This document shows, piece by piece, positions 17,180 through 28,006 of a stretch of 64,000 nt of DNA (positions are counted from its first letter, which is position 1; every line of letters starts with the position of its first letter). Location: assembly GCF_022049065.2 (NCBI RefSeq), contig NZ_CP095743.1, positions 2,619,001 through 2,683,000 on the forward strand, read 5' to 3'. This DNA is from Niallia sp. Man26. GTDB taxonomy: Bacteria; Bacillota; Bacilli; Bacillales; Cytobacillaceae. Both the position numbers and the translations under genes were made by a program. Under the pieces are notes generated by a model. That model was not told where the DNA came from and made no database searches. It was given only the letters and a program-made list of their open reading frames with translations.

Positions 17180-17506
17180 ATGAAAAAGCTCTTCATTACT
17201 TTTATCTGTCTGTTGACCATCTATGTTATCTATTTTGATTTGAATCACGGCACATTGAATGTAGATAAAGAGCCAGCGATTGAGGTACAGGCATCATCTG
17301 GATCTGACAGCCCCGGCTATTTTGAGCATGAGGTAAAAGCAGGCGAAACGGTCCTGTCAATCATCGAGAATGAAACGTCTGTAGCCCTTCCTGTCAGCAT
17401 TGATACTTTAATAGCAGACTTCAAAAAATGGAATGACGGCGTTTCTCCTGAGGATATCCAAGTCGGAAAAGTTTATACCTTTCCTCATTACATCAATGGG
17501 CAATAA
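17180..17506 (+). CDS. yqgA: Small secreted or membrane-anchored LysM-like protein
   Basis: A 108-residue protein starting MKKLFITFICLLTIYVIYF, an N-terminal signal or anchor. The rest is an extracytoplasmic domain with HEVKAGETVLSIIENE and IQVGKVYTFP, which resembles the two ends of a LysM repeat. ATG 17180 has AGGAGG eight bases upstream; upstream codons in frame lack a ribosome site. Its place between ispG and yqgB matches B. subtilis yqgA, described as a cell-wall protein at division sites. The assignment rests on position and type. Confidence 0.75.
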   Translation: MKKLFITFICLLTIYVIYFDLNHGTLNVDKEPAIEVQASSGSDSPGYFEHEVKAGETVLSIIENETSVALPVSIDTLIADFKKWNDGVSPEDIQVGKVYTFPHYINGQ

Positions 17507-17550
17507 ACGATTCCCAGCAAATTTTCCATTTGTTAATGTCAGCAAGTTTC

Positions 17551-17580
17551 TTGTCAATATAAGTATTTCATTGTTACAAT
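17551..17580 (+). promoter_or_regulatory. Putative SigA promoter of ispG
   Basis: TTGTCA (17551-17556), an 18-base spacer and TACAAT (17575-17580), about 80 bases before the ispG start. Confidence 0.7.
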
Positions 17581-17604
17581 AGGAATGTACTTTTGAATTT
17601 ATTT

Positions 17605-17634
17605 GAGACCCTTCTTAAGTTTTTAAGGGTTCTC
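17605..17634 (+). promoter_or_regulatory. Hairpin in the ispG 5' untranslated leader
   Basis: GAGACCCTT can pair with AAGGGTTCTC around an AT-rich loop. No T run follows, so it is not a normal terminator. It lies between the promoter and the ribosome site (AAAGGAG at 17643-17649). A role in RNA stability or initiation is possible but not shown. Confidence 0.4.
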
Positions 17635-17659
17635 CAATTATTAAAGGAGCGAATCACCA

Positions 17660-18796
17660 TTGAGTGAAATTATACATCGTACTAAAACCCGACCAATAAA
17701 AGTTGGCAATTTGACCATTGGCGGAAACAATGAGGTTGTTATCCAAAGTATGACAACAACAAAAACACATGATGTCGAAGCTACAGTTGCAGAAATTAAT
17801 CGACTTGAAGAAGCTGGATGCCAAGTTGTCCGCGTTGCTTGTCCTGATGAACGTGCAGCCGATGCTATTGCAGAAATTAAGAAGAGAATCAACATCCCGC
17901 TTGTAGTCGATATCCATTTTGATTATCGTCTTGCATTGAAAGCTATTGAAGGCGGAGCAGACAAAATCAGAATTAACCCAGGTAATATCGGTAAACGGGA
18001 AAAGGTGGAAGCAGTTGTTAAAGCAGCTAAAGCTAAAGGAATTCCGATCCGTATTGGTGTAAACGCAGGTTCACTTGAAAAGAGAATCCTCGAAAAATAC
18101 GGCTATCCAACAGCTGATGGCATGGTTGAAAGCGCATTGCACCATATCAAAATACTCGAAGATCTTGACTTTCATGATATTATCGTATCCATGAAAGCAT
18201 CTGATGTAAATCTTGCGATTGAAGCGTATGAAAAAGCGGCAAAAGCTTTTGATTATCCTCTTCATCTTGGGATTACGGAATCAGGCACATTGTTTGCAGG
18301 AACTGTAAAAAGTGCGGCTGGATTAGGTGCGATTCTTAGCAAAGGAATCGGAAACACGGTTCGTATTTCTTTAAGTGCAGACCCTGTTGAAGAAGTAAAA
18401 GTTGCACGTGAGCTATTGAAATCTTTCGGATTGTCGGCAAATGCAGCTACATTAATTTCTTGTCCGACATGCGGACGTATTGAAATTGACCTTATTTCGA
18501 TTGCTAATGAGGTGGAAGAGTATATATCCACCATTAAAGCACCGATTAAAGTGGCCGTGCTTGGCTGTGCTGTTAACGGTCCTGGAGAGGCGAGAGAGGC
18601 TGATATCGGGATCGCAGGTGCTAGAGGCGAAGGTCTATTGTTCCGCAAAGGGAAAATAGTCCGTAAGGTGCCAGAAGAAACAATGGTAGACGAATTGAAA
18701 AAAGAAATAGATGCTATCGCTGAAGAATATTTTGCCAAAAAAGCGGCTGAAGAAGCTGAAGATAAACAGAAGAAGCAGGATATGCTTACACAATAA
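17660..18796 (+). CDS. ispG: 4-hydroxy-3-methylbut-2-enyl diphosphate synthase (flavodoxin)
   Basis: A 378-residue Fe-S enzyme of the MEP pathway that reduces methylerythritol cyclodiphosphate to HMBPP. The N-terminal TIM barrel contains [17 protein letters not shown] and [10 protein letters not shown]. The C-terminal reductase domain holds the [4Fe-4S] ligands in SCPTCGR and [14 protein letters not shown] 17660 is chosen from AAAGGAG ten bases upstream and from the usual start [11 protein letters not shown]. The length is normal. IspH, the next enzyme of the pathway, is also in this window at 30443. Confidence 0.97.
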   Translation: MSEIIHRTKTRPIKVGNLTIGGNNEVVIQSMTTTKTHDVEATVAEINRLEEAGCQVVRVACPDERAADAIAEIKKRINIPLVVDIHFDYRLALKAIEGGADKIRINPGNIGKREKVEAVVKAAKAKGIPIRIGVNAGSLEKRILEKYGYPTADGMVESALHHIKILEDLDFHDIIVSMKASDVNLAIEAYEKAAKAFDYPLHLGITESGTLFAGTVKSAAGLGAILSKGIGNTVRISLSADPVEEVKVARELLKSFGLSANAATLISCPTCGRIEIDLISIANEVEEYISTIKAPIKVAVLGCAVNGPGEAREADIGIAGARGEGLLFRKGKIVRKVPEETMVDELKKEIDAIAEEYFAKKAAEEAEDKQKKQDMLTQ

Positions 18797-18806
18797 GCTA
18801 TAATGA

Positions 18807-18844
18807 GTCACCCCCCATTGATTTGATGGGGGGTGACCCACTTT
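18807..18844 (+). terminator. Terminator of ispG
   Basis: A 12-bp perfect stem (18807-18818 with 18826-18837) rich in C/G, followed by a short T run. Confidence 0.85.
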
Positions 18845-18864
18845 TAGAAGCTTATAGACAAAAT

Positions 18865-18895
18865 AAAACCCTTAAGCAATATGCTTAAGGGTTTT
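18865..18895. terminator. Terminator of the bglPA operon
   Basis: A 14-bp perfect stem (18865-18878 with 18882-18895) with a three-base loop. It lies directly after the bglA stop on the minus strand. Confidence 0.85.
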
Positions 18896-18901
18896 GTTTT
18901 G

Positions 18902-20317
<1,416 letters not shown>

Positions 20318-20357
20318 TTATTAGAAAGGGACTGAATAACCAGTCCCCCTACATTTC

Positions 20358-22337
<1,980 letters not shown>

Positions 22338-22370
22338 TTATGTTTTTACATCCCTCCGTTTTTACTCCAT

Positions 22371-22463
22371 AAAAAAAACCTAAACTACGCCCATAATAAA
22401 GGATATAAAAATCCTCCTATCGAACGAAGTTTAGGTTTTGCCTGCATAATCAGTAACAATCCT
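22371..22463 (-). promoter_or_regulatory. BglG/LicT-type antiterminator (RAT) overlapping a terminator
   Basis: On the minus strand 22463-22434 contains GGATTGTTACTG and GCAGGCAAAACC, the usual RAT hairpin halves bound by LicT/BglG proteins. Its last bases, AAACC, are also the first bases of a terminator stem (AAACCTAAACT at 22438-22428 with AGTTTAGGTTT at 22386-22376), followed by T8. The two structures exclude each other. An antiterminator protein gene is not next to it in this window. Confidence 0.92.
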
Positions 22464-22492
22464 AAAGCGGTTTCATTAAATTTTACAACCTA

Positions 22493-22530
22493 AATTTATC
22501 ATGCCCTAAAATATTTGTCAACGCTTTCGA
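22493..22530 (-). promoter_or_regulatory. bglP promoter with overlapping cre-like site
   Basis: TTGACA (22521-22516), a 17-base spacer and an extended -10, TGA then TAAATT (22498-22493). The sequence TCGAAAGCGTTGACA (22530-22516) fits the CcpA cre consensus with one mismatch and covers the -35, as expected for catabolite repression. Confidence 0.8.
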
Positions 22531-22558
22531 TATTATTTTATAAAAAATATTTTTTCAA

Positions 22559-22591
22559 TAAAAAAACGGCAGCTTCTAACAGAAGCTGCCG
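22559..22591 (-). terminator. Terminator of yqfX
   Basis: An 11-bp stem, CGGCAGCTTCT with AGAAGCTGCCG, followed on the minus strand by a T7 run. Confidence 0.85.
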
Positions 22592-22614
22592 ACCAAACAA
22601 GTCAAAGGTTTGTG

Positions 22615-23016
22615 CTAAAAGAACGGGGCAATAAAAATGCCGATGATAATAGACAATGCTCCAAGAGCGATCGCCCATGATCCAAGCGTTACTGCTCCGC
22701 GTCTGCGGGCTACAAACCCTACAATAATCCCAACGATGCCTAATACAATCGGCATCACAAACAGAGAAATAATAGAAATAATCAGCGCTGTTATCCCAAT
22801 TCCTCTGCCATTGCTCTCTGTACGTTCCTTGCGCTGTGTGTCCATTTTTGCTTCTTCGTTCGTCGTCTCCACTCTCTGACGAACTGGGACACTTGTGTTA
22901 AAAGGCATTGGATTGACAATCTCTGCAGATGTCTCCTCCATATAATCTGTTGTGCGTGAATCGTCTTGCTCTCTATCGGTGCGATTCTTTTCTTCATTGC
23001 TATTGTAGTCTGCCAT
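22615..23016 (-). CDS. yqfX: Small membrane protein with C-terminal double helix (YqfX type)
   Basis: A 133-residue protein. The first 70 residues are charged and probably disordered (NSNEEKNRTDREQDDS). Two membrane helices follow (GITALIISIISLFVMPIVLG and LGSWAIALGALSIIIGIFI) separated by ARRRGA, a DUF4190-like hairpin. ATG 23016 is chosen, with GAGGG about nine bases upstream; the frame continues to 23064 without a ribosome site. It lies between ispG and yqfW as B. subtilis yqfX does. The function is unknown. Confidence 0.75.
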   Translation of the reverse strand: MADYNSNEEKNRTDREQDDSRTTDYMEETSAEIVNPMPFNTSVPVRQRVETTNEEAKMDTQRKERTESNGRGIGITALIISIISLFVMPIVLGIVGIIVGFVARRRGAVTLGSWAIALGALSIIIGIFIAPFF

Positions 23017-23206
23017 GATCATTCCCTCGCTTTCTATAATAGGAGCATTTATTATCATGGCCAATTAAGCACTCCTTATTAGTGTAAAAGCTTGGAAACA
23101 TACTTTTTTACGTAAATCCTTTCTCTCTCCCATGTCTTTTGATAAGCTAAAGAAGGATAAGTTTTAGTAAAAAATTTAGAAGAAACAACAGTAAAAGGAG
23201 TACATA

Positions 23207-23782
23207 ATGAAAAAATTGCGTTTTGGAATAGATATTGACGGGACAGTCACAAGACCGGATACCTTCGTTCCTTATTTAAATGAGAGCTTCCAACTAAATA
23301 TAACGTTAGAAGATATTAAAGAATATGATCTATATCCCCTTGTTTCTGTTTCACACGAGGAATTCGATAAATGGTTTATAGATAATGAACCACGCATTTA
23401 TACTGCTTCTCCTCTTGCAGAGGGAGCAAGCGTTGCTTTGAGCAGCTGGGCGGACAAACACGAGCTATACTTCATCAGTGCAAGAGGACAGCATCTCCTT
23501 GAAATTACGAAAGAATGGTTTGTAAATAACGGCATTGCTTATAATCATATTGACTTAATTGGCACACATCATAAAATTGCAGCAGTTAAAAAGTATGAAG
23601 TGGACATCTTTTTTGAGGATAAGCATGATAATGCAGTAATGATCCATCATGAATGTGGAATTCCTGTTATTTTATTTGATACTCCGTACAATAGAGAGCC
23701 AATTCCTGATGGAGTAATCCGGGTGACAAGCTGGCAGGAAGCTTCCAAATGGGTGGACAACTGGATTAAAACGAAGCAATAA
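23207..23782 (+). CDS. yqfW: Putative nucleotidase, HAD superfamily
   Basis: A 191-residue HAD phosphatase of the 5'-nucleotidase type. Motif I is FGIDIDGTVTRPD with the nucleophile and acid Asp; motif II Ser lies in YFISARG; the final acidic motif is DIFFEDKHDN. Members of this family remove phosphate from nucleotides, but the physiological substrate of YqfW is not known. It converges with zur and shares a bidirectional terminator. The ATG follows AAAAGGAG. Confidence 0.85.
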   Translation: MKKLRFGIDIDGTVTRPDTFVPYLNESFQLNITLEDIKEYDLYPLVSVSHEEFDKWFIDNEPRIYTASPLAEGASVALSSWADKHELYFISARGQHLLEITKEWFVNNGIAYNHIDLIGTHHKIAAVKKYEVDIFFEDKHDNAVMIHHECGIPVILFDTPYNREPIPDGVIRVTSWQEASKWVDNWIKTKQ

Positions 23783-23785
23783 TAA

Positions 23786-23819
23786 AAAAAATCTACTGTT
23801 TGCTAACAGTAGATTTTTT
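23786..23819. terminator. Bidirectional terminator between yqfW and zur
   Basis: Arms of 15 bases (23786-23800 and 23805-23819) pair perfectly and carry A6 and T6 ends, so they serve both convergent genes. Confidence 0.9.
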
Positions 23820-24231
23820 ATTGAATACATTCAGGACATTTTCCATAAATCTCAAATTTATGGCCTGAAACATCATATCCTTTTAAGTTGTCTGTCAGTT
23901 CTGCCATCGGACATGTAATAATTTCTTTCGTTTTTCCGCATTCCAGACAGATAAAATGATGATGATGGTGGTGATGTGAGCATGTAAACCGGAAATGCTT
24001 CTCTCCGTTCAGCTCTGTCATCTCAAATATATTGAGCTCCACAAAAAGAGAAAGATTACGGTATATAGTATCAAAGCTTAAACCAGGATAATCATTTTTC
24101 AATGCATCCAGTACATCTTTAGCCGTGATATACTTATTTTTAGCTGCAAACAGCTCTAGAATATCTTCTCGTTTTCCGGTATGCTTATAGCCCTCTTCTT
24201 TTAGTATGTCTAATGCTTGTTCTACATTCAA
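23818..24231 (-). CDS. zur: Zinc uptake regulator, Fur family
   Basis: A 137-residue repressor. The N-terminal winged helix includes [20 protein letters not shown] and [10 protein letters not shown]. The C-terminal metal domain has a run of seven His after FTCS, then CLECG and a final CPEC, the structural zinc cysteine pairs. TTG 24231 is chosen, nine bases after GGAGG, giving [18 protein letters not shown] like other Bacillus Zur proteins; GTG 24240 overlaps the ribosome site. A Zur-box palindrome in its own promoter supports the name and suggests autoregulation. Confidence 0.9.
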   Translation of the reverse strand: MNVEQALDILKEEGYKHTGKREDILELFAAKNKYITAKDVLDALKNDYPGLSFDTIYRNLSLFVELNIFEMTELNGEKHFRFTCSHHHHHHHFICLECGKTKEIITCPMAELTDNLKGYDVSGHKFEIYGKCPECIQ

Positions 24232-24259
24232 TGGTGACACCTCCCAATTTTCTGGAATA

Positions 24260-24287
24260 TATATAGTAACCGTTACGATTTATTCAA
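24260..24287 (-). promoter_or_regulatory. zur promoter with Zur-box-like operator
   Basis: The sequence TCGTAACGGTTACTA (24278-24264) fits the 7-1-7 Zur consensus TCGTAATnATTACGA at 12 of 14 positions. It lies between TTGAAT (24287-24282) and TATATA (24265-24260), spaced by 16 bases, so bound Zur would block the polymerase. Confidence 0.7.
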
Positions 24288-24439
24288 CTAATGGAAGTCA
24301 TCCTTTATCTAAATTAGTATACAAGAATGCCCTGATAATGTAAAGATACGGCGACTTTCGAATAAATCATTCAGATTTTTTGCATTTTTCATGACACATT
24401 TTCGCCTAACCCTCATATGTTAGAATGGGGAGTGATGAC

Positions 24440-24697
24440 ATGAAAATTTTTGAGAATATAATCAACCATAAAATCCATACGATTACTGCAACAGAGCTGC
24501 TGAAATACAGCAAACAATTCAAAATTCCTATTAATGATGGAGAAGCTGAGACACTGGCAAAGCATTTAAACAGCAAAAAAATCAACATTTTCAATCCAAA
24601 TGAAAGAGCTCAGTTAATCAGAGAGCTTGCGACAATTACCAGCCCAGCCACAGCAAAGGAAGTCAATAACTTGTTTAATCTATTTGCAAACCAATAA
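24440..24697 (+). CDS. yqfT: DUF2624 family protein
   Basis: An 85-residue, mostly helical cytosolic protein (MKIFENIINHKIHTITATEL ...). The ATG at 24440 is preferred over 24425, because GGGGAG lies upstream. It matches the DUF2624 pattern of Bacillus YqfT, with a central INDGEAETLAKHL. No function is known. In B. subtilis yqfU lies between yqfT and zur; here yqfU is absent. Confidence 0.8.
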   Translation: MKIFENIINHKIHTITATELLKYSKQFKIPINDGEAETLAKHLNSKKINIFNPNERAQLIRELATITSPATAKEVNNLFNLFANQ

Positions 24698-24708
24698 GCT
24701 TTATGACT

Positions 24709-24747
24709 GCCTCTTTTTCCTTCTATGGGAAGAAGAGGCTTTTTTTA
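24709..24747 (+). terminator. Terminator of yqfT
   Basis: GCCTCTTTTTCC pairs imperfectly with GGAAGAAGAGGC and T7 follows. Confidence 0.8.
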
Positions 24748-24857
24748 TTTAATAAAAACATTTATTATTCTCATCTTTTTTTCATGTGCCTATGCTAAAG
24801 TGTTTGCTTGGACAAGATTATCTTATTTTTTGGAAGCTAAAAGGAGCAATAAAAATA

Positions 24858-25724
24858 ATGAGTATGGATACATTACTGCAATTAAACACCATTTTTATAA
24901 GTATCATTATTGAGGCACTGCCATTTATTTTGATTGGTGTTATCGTCTCCGGAATCATCCAAGTCTTTATTTCAGAAGAAATGATTGCAAGAATTATGCC
25001 GAAAAATAATATTCTCGCTATTTTGGTTGGTTCCGTAATGGGTGCTATTATCCCTGCCTGTGAATGCGGTATTATTCCGATAACAAGAAGGCTTATTTTA
25101 AAAGGAGTATCAATCCCTGCAGCTGTAGCGTTTATGATCACAGGGCCAATTATTAATCCGATTGTTCTTTTCTCCACCTATATTGCTTTTGGCAACAGCT
25201 GGAGCATGGTGTTACATCGTGGATTATTGGCAATACTTGCGGCAATTATCATTGGTATTGTTCTTAAATTCACCGTTAAAGAGGCACCGTTAAAATCAAC
25301 AGAAAACCATTCGGCTCATTATCATTCCTTTACAGAAAAAATTTCTGCTATGCTGAAACACTCTATCGACGAATTCTTTTCAGTCGGGAAATATTTAGTG
25401 GCAGGTTCATTTATTGCGGCACTTGTGCAGACGACTATTAAAACATCAACACTTGTTTCCATTGGGAACGGAACCATTTCCTCCCATGTTGTGATGATGG
25501 GGCTAGCTTATGTATTAAGCCTATGCTCACAAGCTGATGCCTTTATTGCTGCAAGCTTTCGCGGCAGCTTTTCCACAAGCTCGATTCTCGCTTTTTTGCT
25601 GTTTGGCCCTATGCTCGACATCAAAAATACAATGATGCTGCTCAGTACATTTAAAGCGAAATTTGTCGCTCTCTTATGCACCGTTATTACCATCACTGTT
25701 TTACTTGTGACATTAGTTTTTTAA
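24858..25724 (+). CDS. ycgR: Permease of the DUF318/YraQ-like family (YcgR type)
   Basis: 288 residues with about eight membrane segments. Near the end of the second helix lies IPACECGIIPITRRL with C68 and C70; a Cys-rich motif followed by Gly and Pro is typical of this family, which includes the arsenical exporter ArsP. TGPIINPIVLFST is the second conserved patch and recurs as LFGPMLDIKN in the second half. The substrate is unknown; a metal or metalloid is possible. ATG 24858 is chosen, 12 bases after AAGGAG. The next gene starts 12 bases after its stop. Confidence 0.8.
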   Translation: MSMDTLLQLNTIFISIIIEALPFILIGVIVSGIIQVFISEEMIARIMPKNNILAILVGSVMGAIIPACECGIIPITRRLILKGVSIPAAVAFMITGPIINPIVLFSTYIAFGNSWSMVLHRGLLAILAAIIIGIVLKFTVKEAPLKSTENHSAHYHSFTEKISAMLKHSIDEFFSVGKYLVAGSFIAALVQTTIKTSTLVSIGNGTISSHVVMMGLAYVLSLCSQADAFIAASFRGSFSTSSILAFLLFGPMLDIKNTMMLLSTFKAKFVALLCTVITITVLLVTLVF

Positions 25725-25736
25725 GGAGGCATGTAT

Positions 25737-26585
25737 ATGTTTCGGATATTTGTTCTAATCGGGTTCACATACCTTTTTTTCCATCTGCATGCATCTGGCG
25801 ATATTTCTAAATATATTAACATGAAGTATTCCTATATATCTGAGTCTGCCATATATATCTTTATTTTGTTTACGCTTATCTCCATCTATTTTTATATAAA
25901 AGGAGATAAACACGATCATGAACATGAGCATGATTGTGATCATTGCGGACATAATCATGCAGCAGAGGAAAACCGTTGGTGGAAAAGAGCCATTGCTTTT
26001 CTCATTATGATTGCGCCAGTATTGACAGGACTATTCCTGCCTGTTGCCACACTTGATTCGAATATAGTAGAAAAGAAAGGGCTCTCCTTTCCCGTCTATG
26101 CGGAAGGAGATGAATACAGCCAGCATCAGTTTCTACAACCAGATACAAGCAGCTATTACGGAAAAGAAGGCTATTCTGAAATGATGGATAAGGGTCTGAA
26201 GAAATTAAGTAAAGTAGACTCCATTAAGCTGGAGGGAGATACTTTCCTCAACGATCTGGAAACTATCTACAATTACCCAGGTCAATTTATCGGGGAAGAA
26301 ATAACACTGACAGGTTTTGCTTATAAAGATAAAGAGCTGGCAGCCAACCAAGCCTTCCTGCTGAGATTCGGAATTATCCATTGTATTGCTGATTCAGGTG
26401 TTTACGGAATTCTTCTGGACCTGCCTGATGATTTGAAGGCAAGCAATGATGATTGGCTGCAAATAACAGGAACTCTTGATAATATTTATTACCAGCCTTT
26501 CAAAAAAACCATTCCAGTTCTCAAAGTAACAAAATGGACAAAGGTTACCGAGCCTAATGATCCGTATGTTTATCGTCAAAATTAA
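25737..26585 (+). CDS. ycgQ: TIGR03943-type membrane protein with His-rich loop (YcgQ type)
   Basis: A 282-residue partner of the permease. It has two N-terminal helices, then a His/Asp/Cys-rich loop at about 59-74 (HDHEHEHDCDHCGHNH), which could bind zinc or a similar metal. A third helix follows (AFLIMIAPVLTGLFLPVATL), then an extracytoplasmic domain with LNDLETIYNYPGQFIGEEI. The pair occurs together in many Firmicutes. ATG 25737 has AGGAGG at a good distance; 25731 is too close. The location next to zur suggests, without proof, a link to metal balance. Confidence 0.8.
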   Translation: MFRIFVLIGFTYLFFHLHASGDISKYINMKYSYISESAIYIFILFTLISIYFYIKGDKHDHEHEHDCDHCGHNHAAEENRWWKRAIAFLIMIAPVLTGLFLPVATLDSNIVEKKGLSFPVYAEGDEYSQHQFLQPDTSSYYGKEGYSEMMDKGLKKLSKVDSIKLEGDTFLNDLETIYNYPGQFIGEEITLTGFAYKDKELAANQAFLLRFGIIHCIADSGVYGILLDLPDDLKASNDDWLQITGTLDNIYYQPFKKTIPVLKVTKWTKVTEPNDPYVYRQN

Positions 26586-26588
26586 CAT

Positions 26589-26635
26589 AGAAGCAAAAAC
26601 TGCCGTTCGACTGCAGTCTTCGCTTCTATTTTTTT
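26589..26635 (+). terminator. Terminator of the ycgRQ pair
   Basis: AGAAGC (26589-26594) pairs with GCTTCT (26622-26627), with inner ACTGC/GCAGT pairing and a T7 tail. Confidence 0.75.
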
Positions 26636-26663
26636 GAAAAATCAATAAATTTTGTATTATAAT
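26634..26663 (+). promoter_or_regulatory. Putative SigA promoter
   Basis: TTGAAA (26634-26639), an 18-base spacer and TATAAT (26658-26663), 35 bases before the next gene. Its -35 overlaps the tail of the upstream terminator. Confidence 0.6.
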
Positions 26664-26697
26664 AAATTTATAAGAATTTACCAAAGGAGGGCATTCA

Positions 26698-27030
26698 ATG
26701 AAATATGGGAAATTTGTGATTGCTACAATGGTTGTTATATTATTGGAATTTGGCATTTCTTATTTAGTTGCACAAAAATTGAATATTTTTTATTTAGATG
26801 CCATGTTTTATGTAGGTTTGAGTCTTACCTTAATTTTTGTCTTTTTCTCCAGCACAGGAGGCTTATTTACTAATTACAGTGAGATGACTACTGCAAAAAG
26901 TTATCTTGGTTTTAAAAACAATTATAAATTAACAAGAAAACTTGGCAGCTTAAGCATAAATTGTTTAAATGTTGGCTCCCTATTATTTTTTCTTATCGGC
27001 CTTGCTACAGCCTTCATCACAAGTAACTAA
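26698..27030 (+). CDS. Small integral membrane protein, unknown function
   Basis: A 110-residue protein with three clear hydrophobic segments (about 5-27, 38-53 and 84-107) and a short polar loop (NYSEMTTAKSYLGFKNNYK). The ATG has AAAGGAGGG in front, and a promoter lies directly upstream, so expression is likely. I do not recognise the family. It is convergent with nfo and has no partner gene. Confidence 0.7.
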   Translation: MKYGKFVIATMVVILLEFGISYLVAQKLNIFYLDAMFYVGLSLTLIFVFFSSTGGLFTNYSEMTTAKSYLGFKNNYKLTRKLGSLSINCLNVGSLLFFLIGLATAFITSN

Positions 27031-27048
27031 TCTATTTTAAGCAAATAA

Positions 27049-27077
27049 AAGACCACTTCACATGATGTGAAATGGCC
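27049..27077 (-). terminator. Terminator of nfo
   Basis: On the minus strand GGCCATTTCACA pairs with TGTGAAGTGGTC and four T follow. The stem may also serve the rightward membrane gene. Confidence 0.7.
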
Positions 27078-27086
27078 TAATTTACT

Positions 27087-27980
27087 TTAACCTTTTAAAA
27101 TATCGTCAAGTAAGCTTTCATTAAATTGCTGAGTTTTCAGCATATCAATTTCATGTTTATATGGAGCTTTTTTGTTAGTCTTATCTTCCCCGACATAAGG
27201 TGTTTCCAAGATTTTCGGAATATCAATAAGCTGAGGATGATGAACAATTTTGCTTAATGCGTCAAAGCCGATATGACCATAGCCAATATTCTCATGACGG
27301 TCTTTTCTCATCCCTACTGCATTTTTACTGTCATTGATATGAAGTACTTTCAGCTTGTCTATCCCGACAATACGGTCAAACTCATCAAGCACTCCGTCAA
27401 AGTCCTCGACAATATTATAGCCGGCATCATGAGTATGACATGTATCGAAGCATACAGACAGCTTGTCATTATAGGTGACACCATCCATAATCATTGCTAG
27501 CTCCTCGAAGGTTTTACCGCATTCGGAACCTTTACCAGCCATTGTTTCCAGTGCAATTTGCAGATTTTCTTTGCCTGTCAGCACTTCGTTTAAGCCTTCG
27601 ATAATTTTTTTTATGCCTATATCTGTACCAGCACCAACATGTGCGCCTGGATGCAAAACAATTTGTTTAGCACCAAGCGCTTCTGTCCGTTCAATTTCTG
27701 TTCGTAGGAAATTAACACCTAGTTCAAATGTTGCCGGATTTGTAGTGTTGGCAATATTAATGATGTAAGGAGCGTGGACAACGATATCTGCTATCCCGTT
27801 TTCCTGCATATGTCTCATTCCTGCTTCTATATTTAAATCTTCAATTTTTTTGCGTCTTGTATTTTGAGGAGCACCTGTATATATCATGAAGGTATTTGCT
27901 CCATAAGATACTGCTTCTTCACTTGCTGCTAGAAGCATTTTTTTTCCGCTCATGGATACATGGGAACCTAGTTTCACCAT
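27087..27980 (-). CDS. nfo: Endonuclease IV (AP endonuclease)
   Basis: A 297-residue TIM-barrel enzyme that cuts DNA 5' of abasic sites during base excision repair. The conserved metal-binding stretches are present: LGSHVSMSG at the start, [39 protein letters not shown] and HINDSKN with [11 protein letters not shown]. These give the His/Glu/Asp ligands of the three-zinc site. The length is usual. It lies downstream of cshB on the same strand, as in B. subtilis (yqfS). Confidence 0.96.
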   Translation of the reverse strand: MVKLGSHVSMSGKKMLLAASEEAVSYGANTFMIYTGAPQNTRRKKIEDLNIEAGMRHMQENGIADIVVHAPYIINIANTTNPATFELGVNFLRTEIERTEALGAKQIVLHPGAHVGAGTDIGIKKIIEGLNEVLTGKENLQIALETMAGKGSECGKTFEELAMIMDGVTYNDKLSVCFDTCHTHDAGYNIVEDFDGVLDEFDRIVGIDKLKVLHINDSKNAVGMRKDRHENIGYGHIGFDALSKIVHHPQLIDIPKILETPYVGEDKTNKKAPYKHEIDMLKTQQFNESLLDDILKG

Positions 27981-28006
27981 TCATCCTCTCTCCTCTCAGC
28001 TTTTAC

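Noticed and set aside
23944..23967. Short tandem repeat (ATG/GTG-like triplets) near 23.95 kb
   Set aside because: It encodes the poly-His run of Zur and is explained by coding, though it may vary in length.
24425..24439. Longer starts for yqfT and several other genes
   Set aside because: The in-frame earlier starts touch or include the ribosome site; the later starts have normal spacing.
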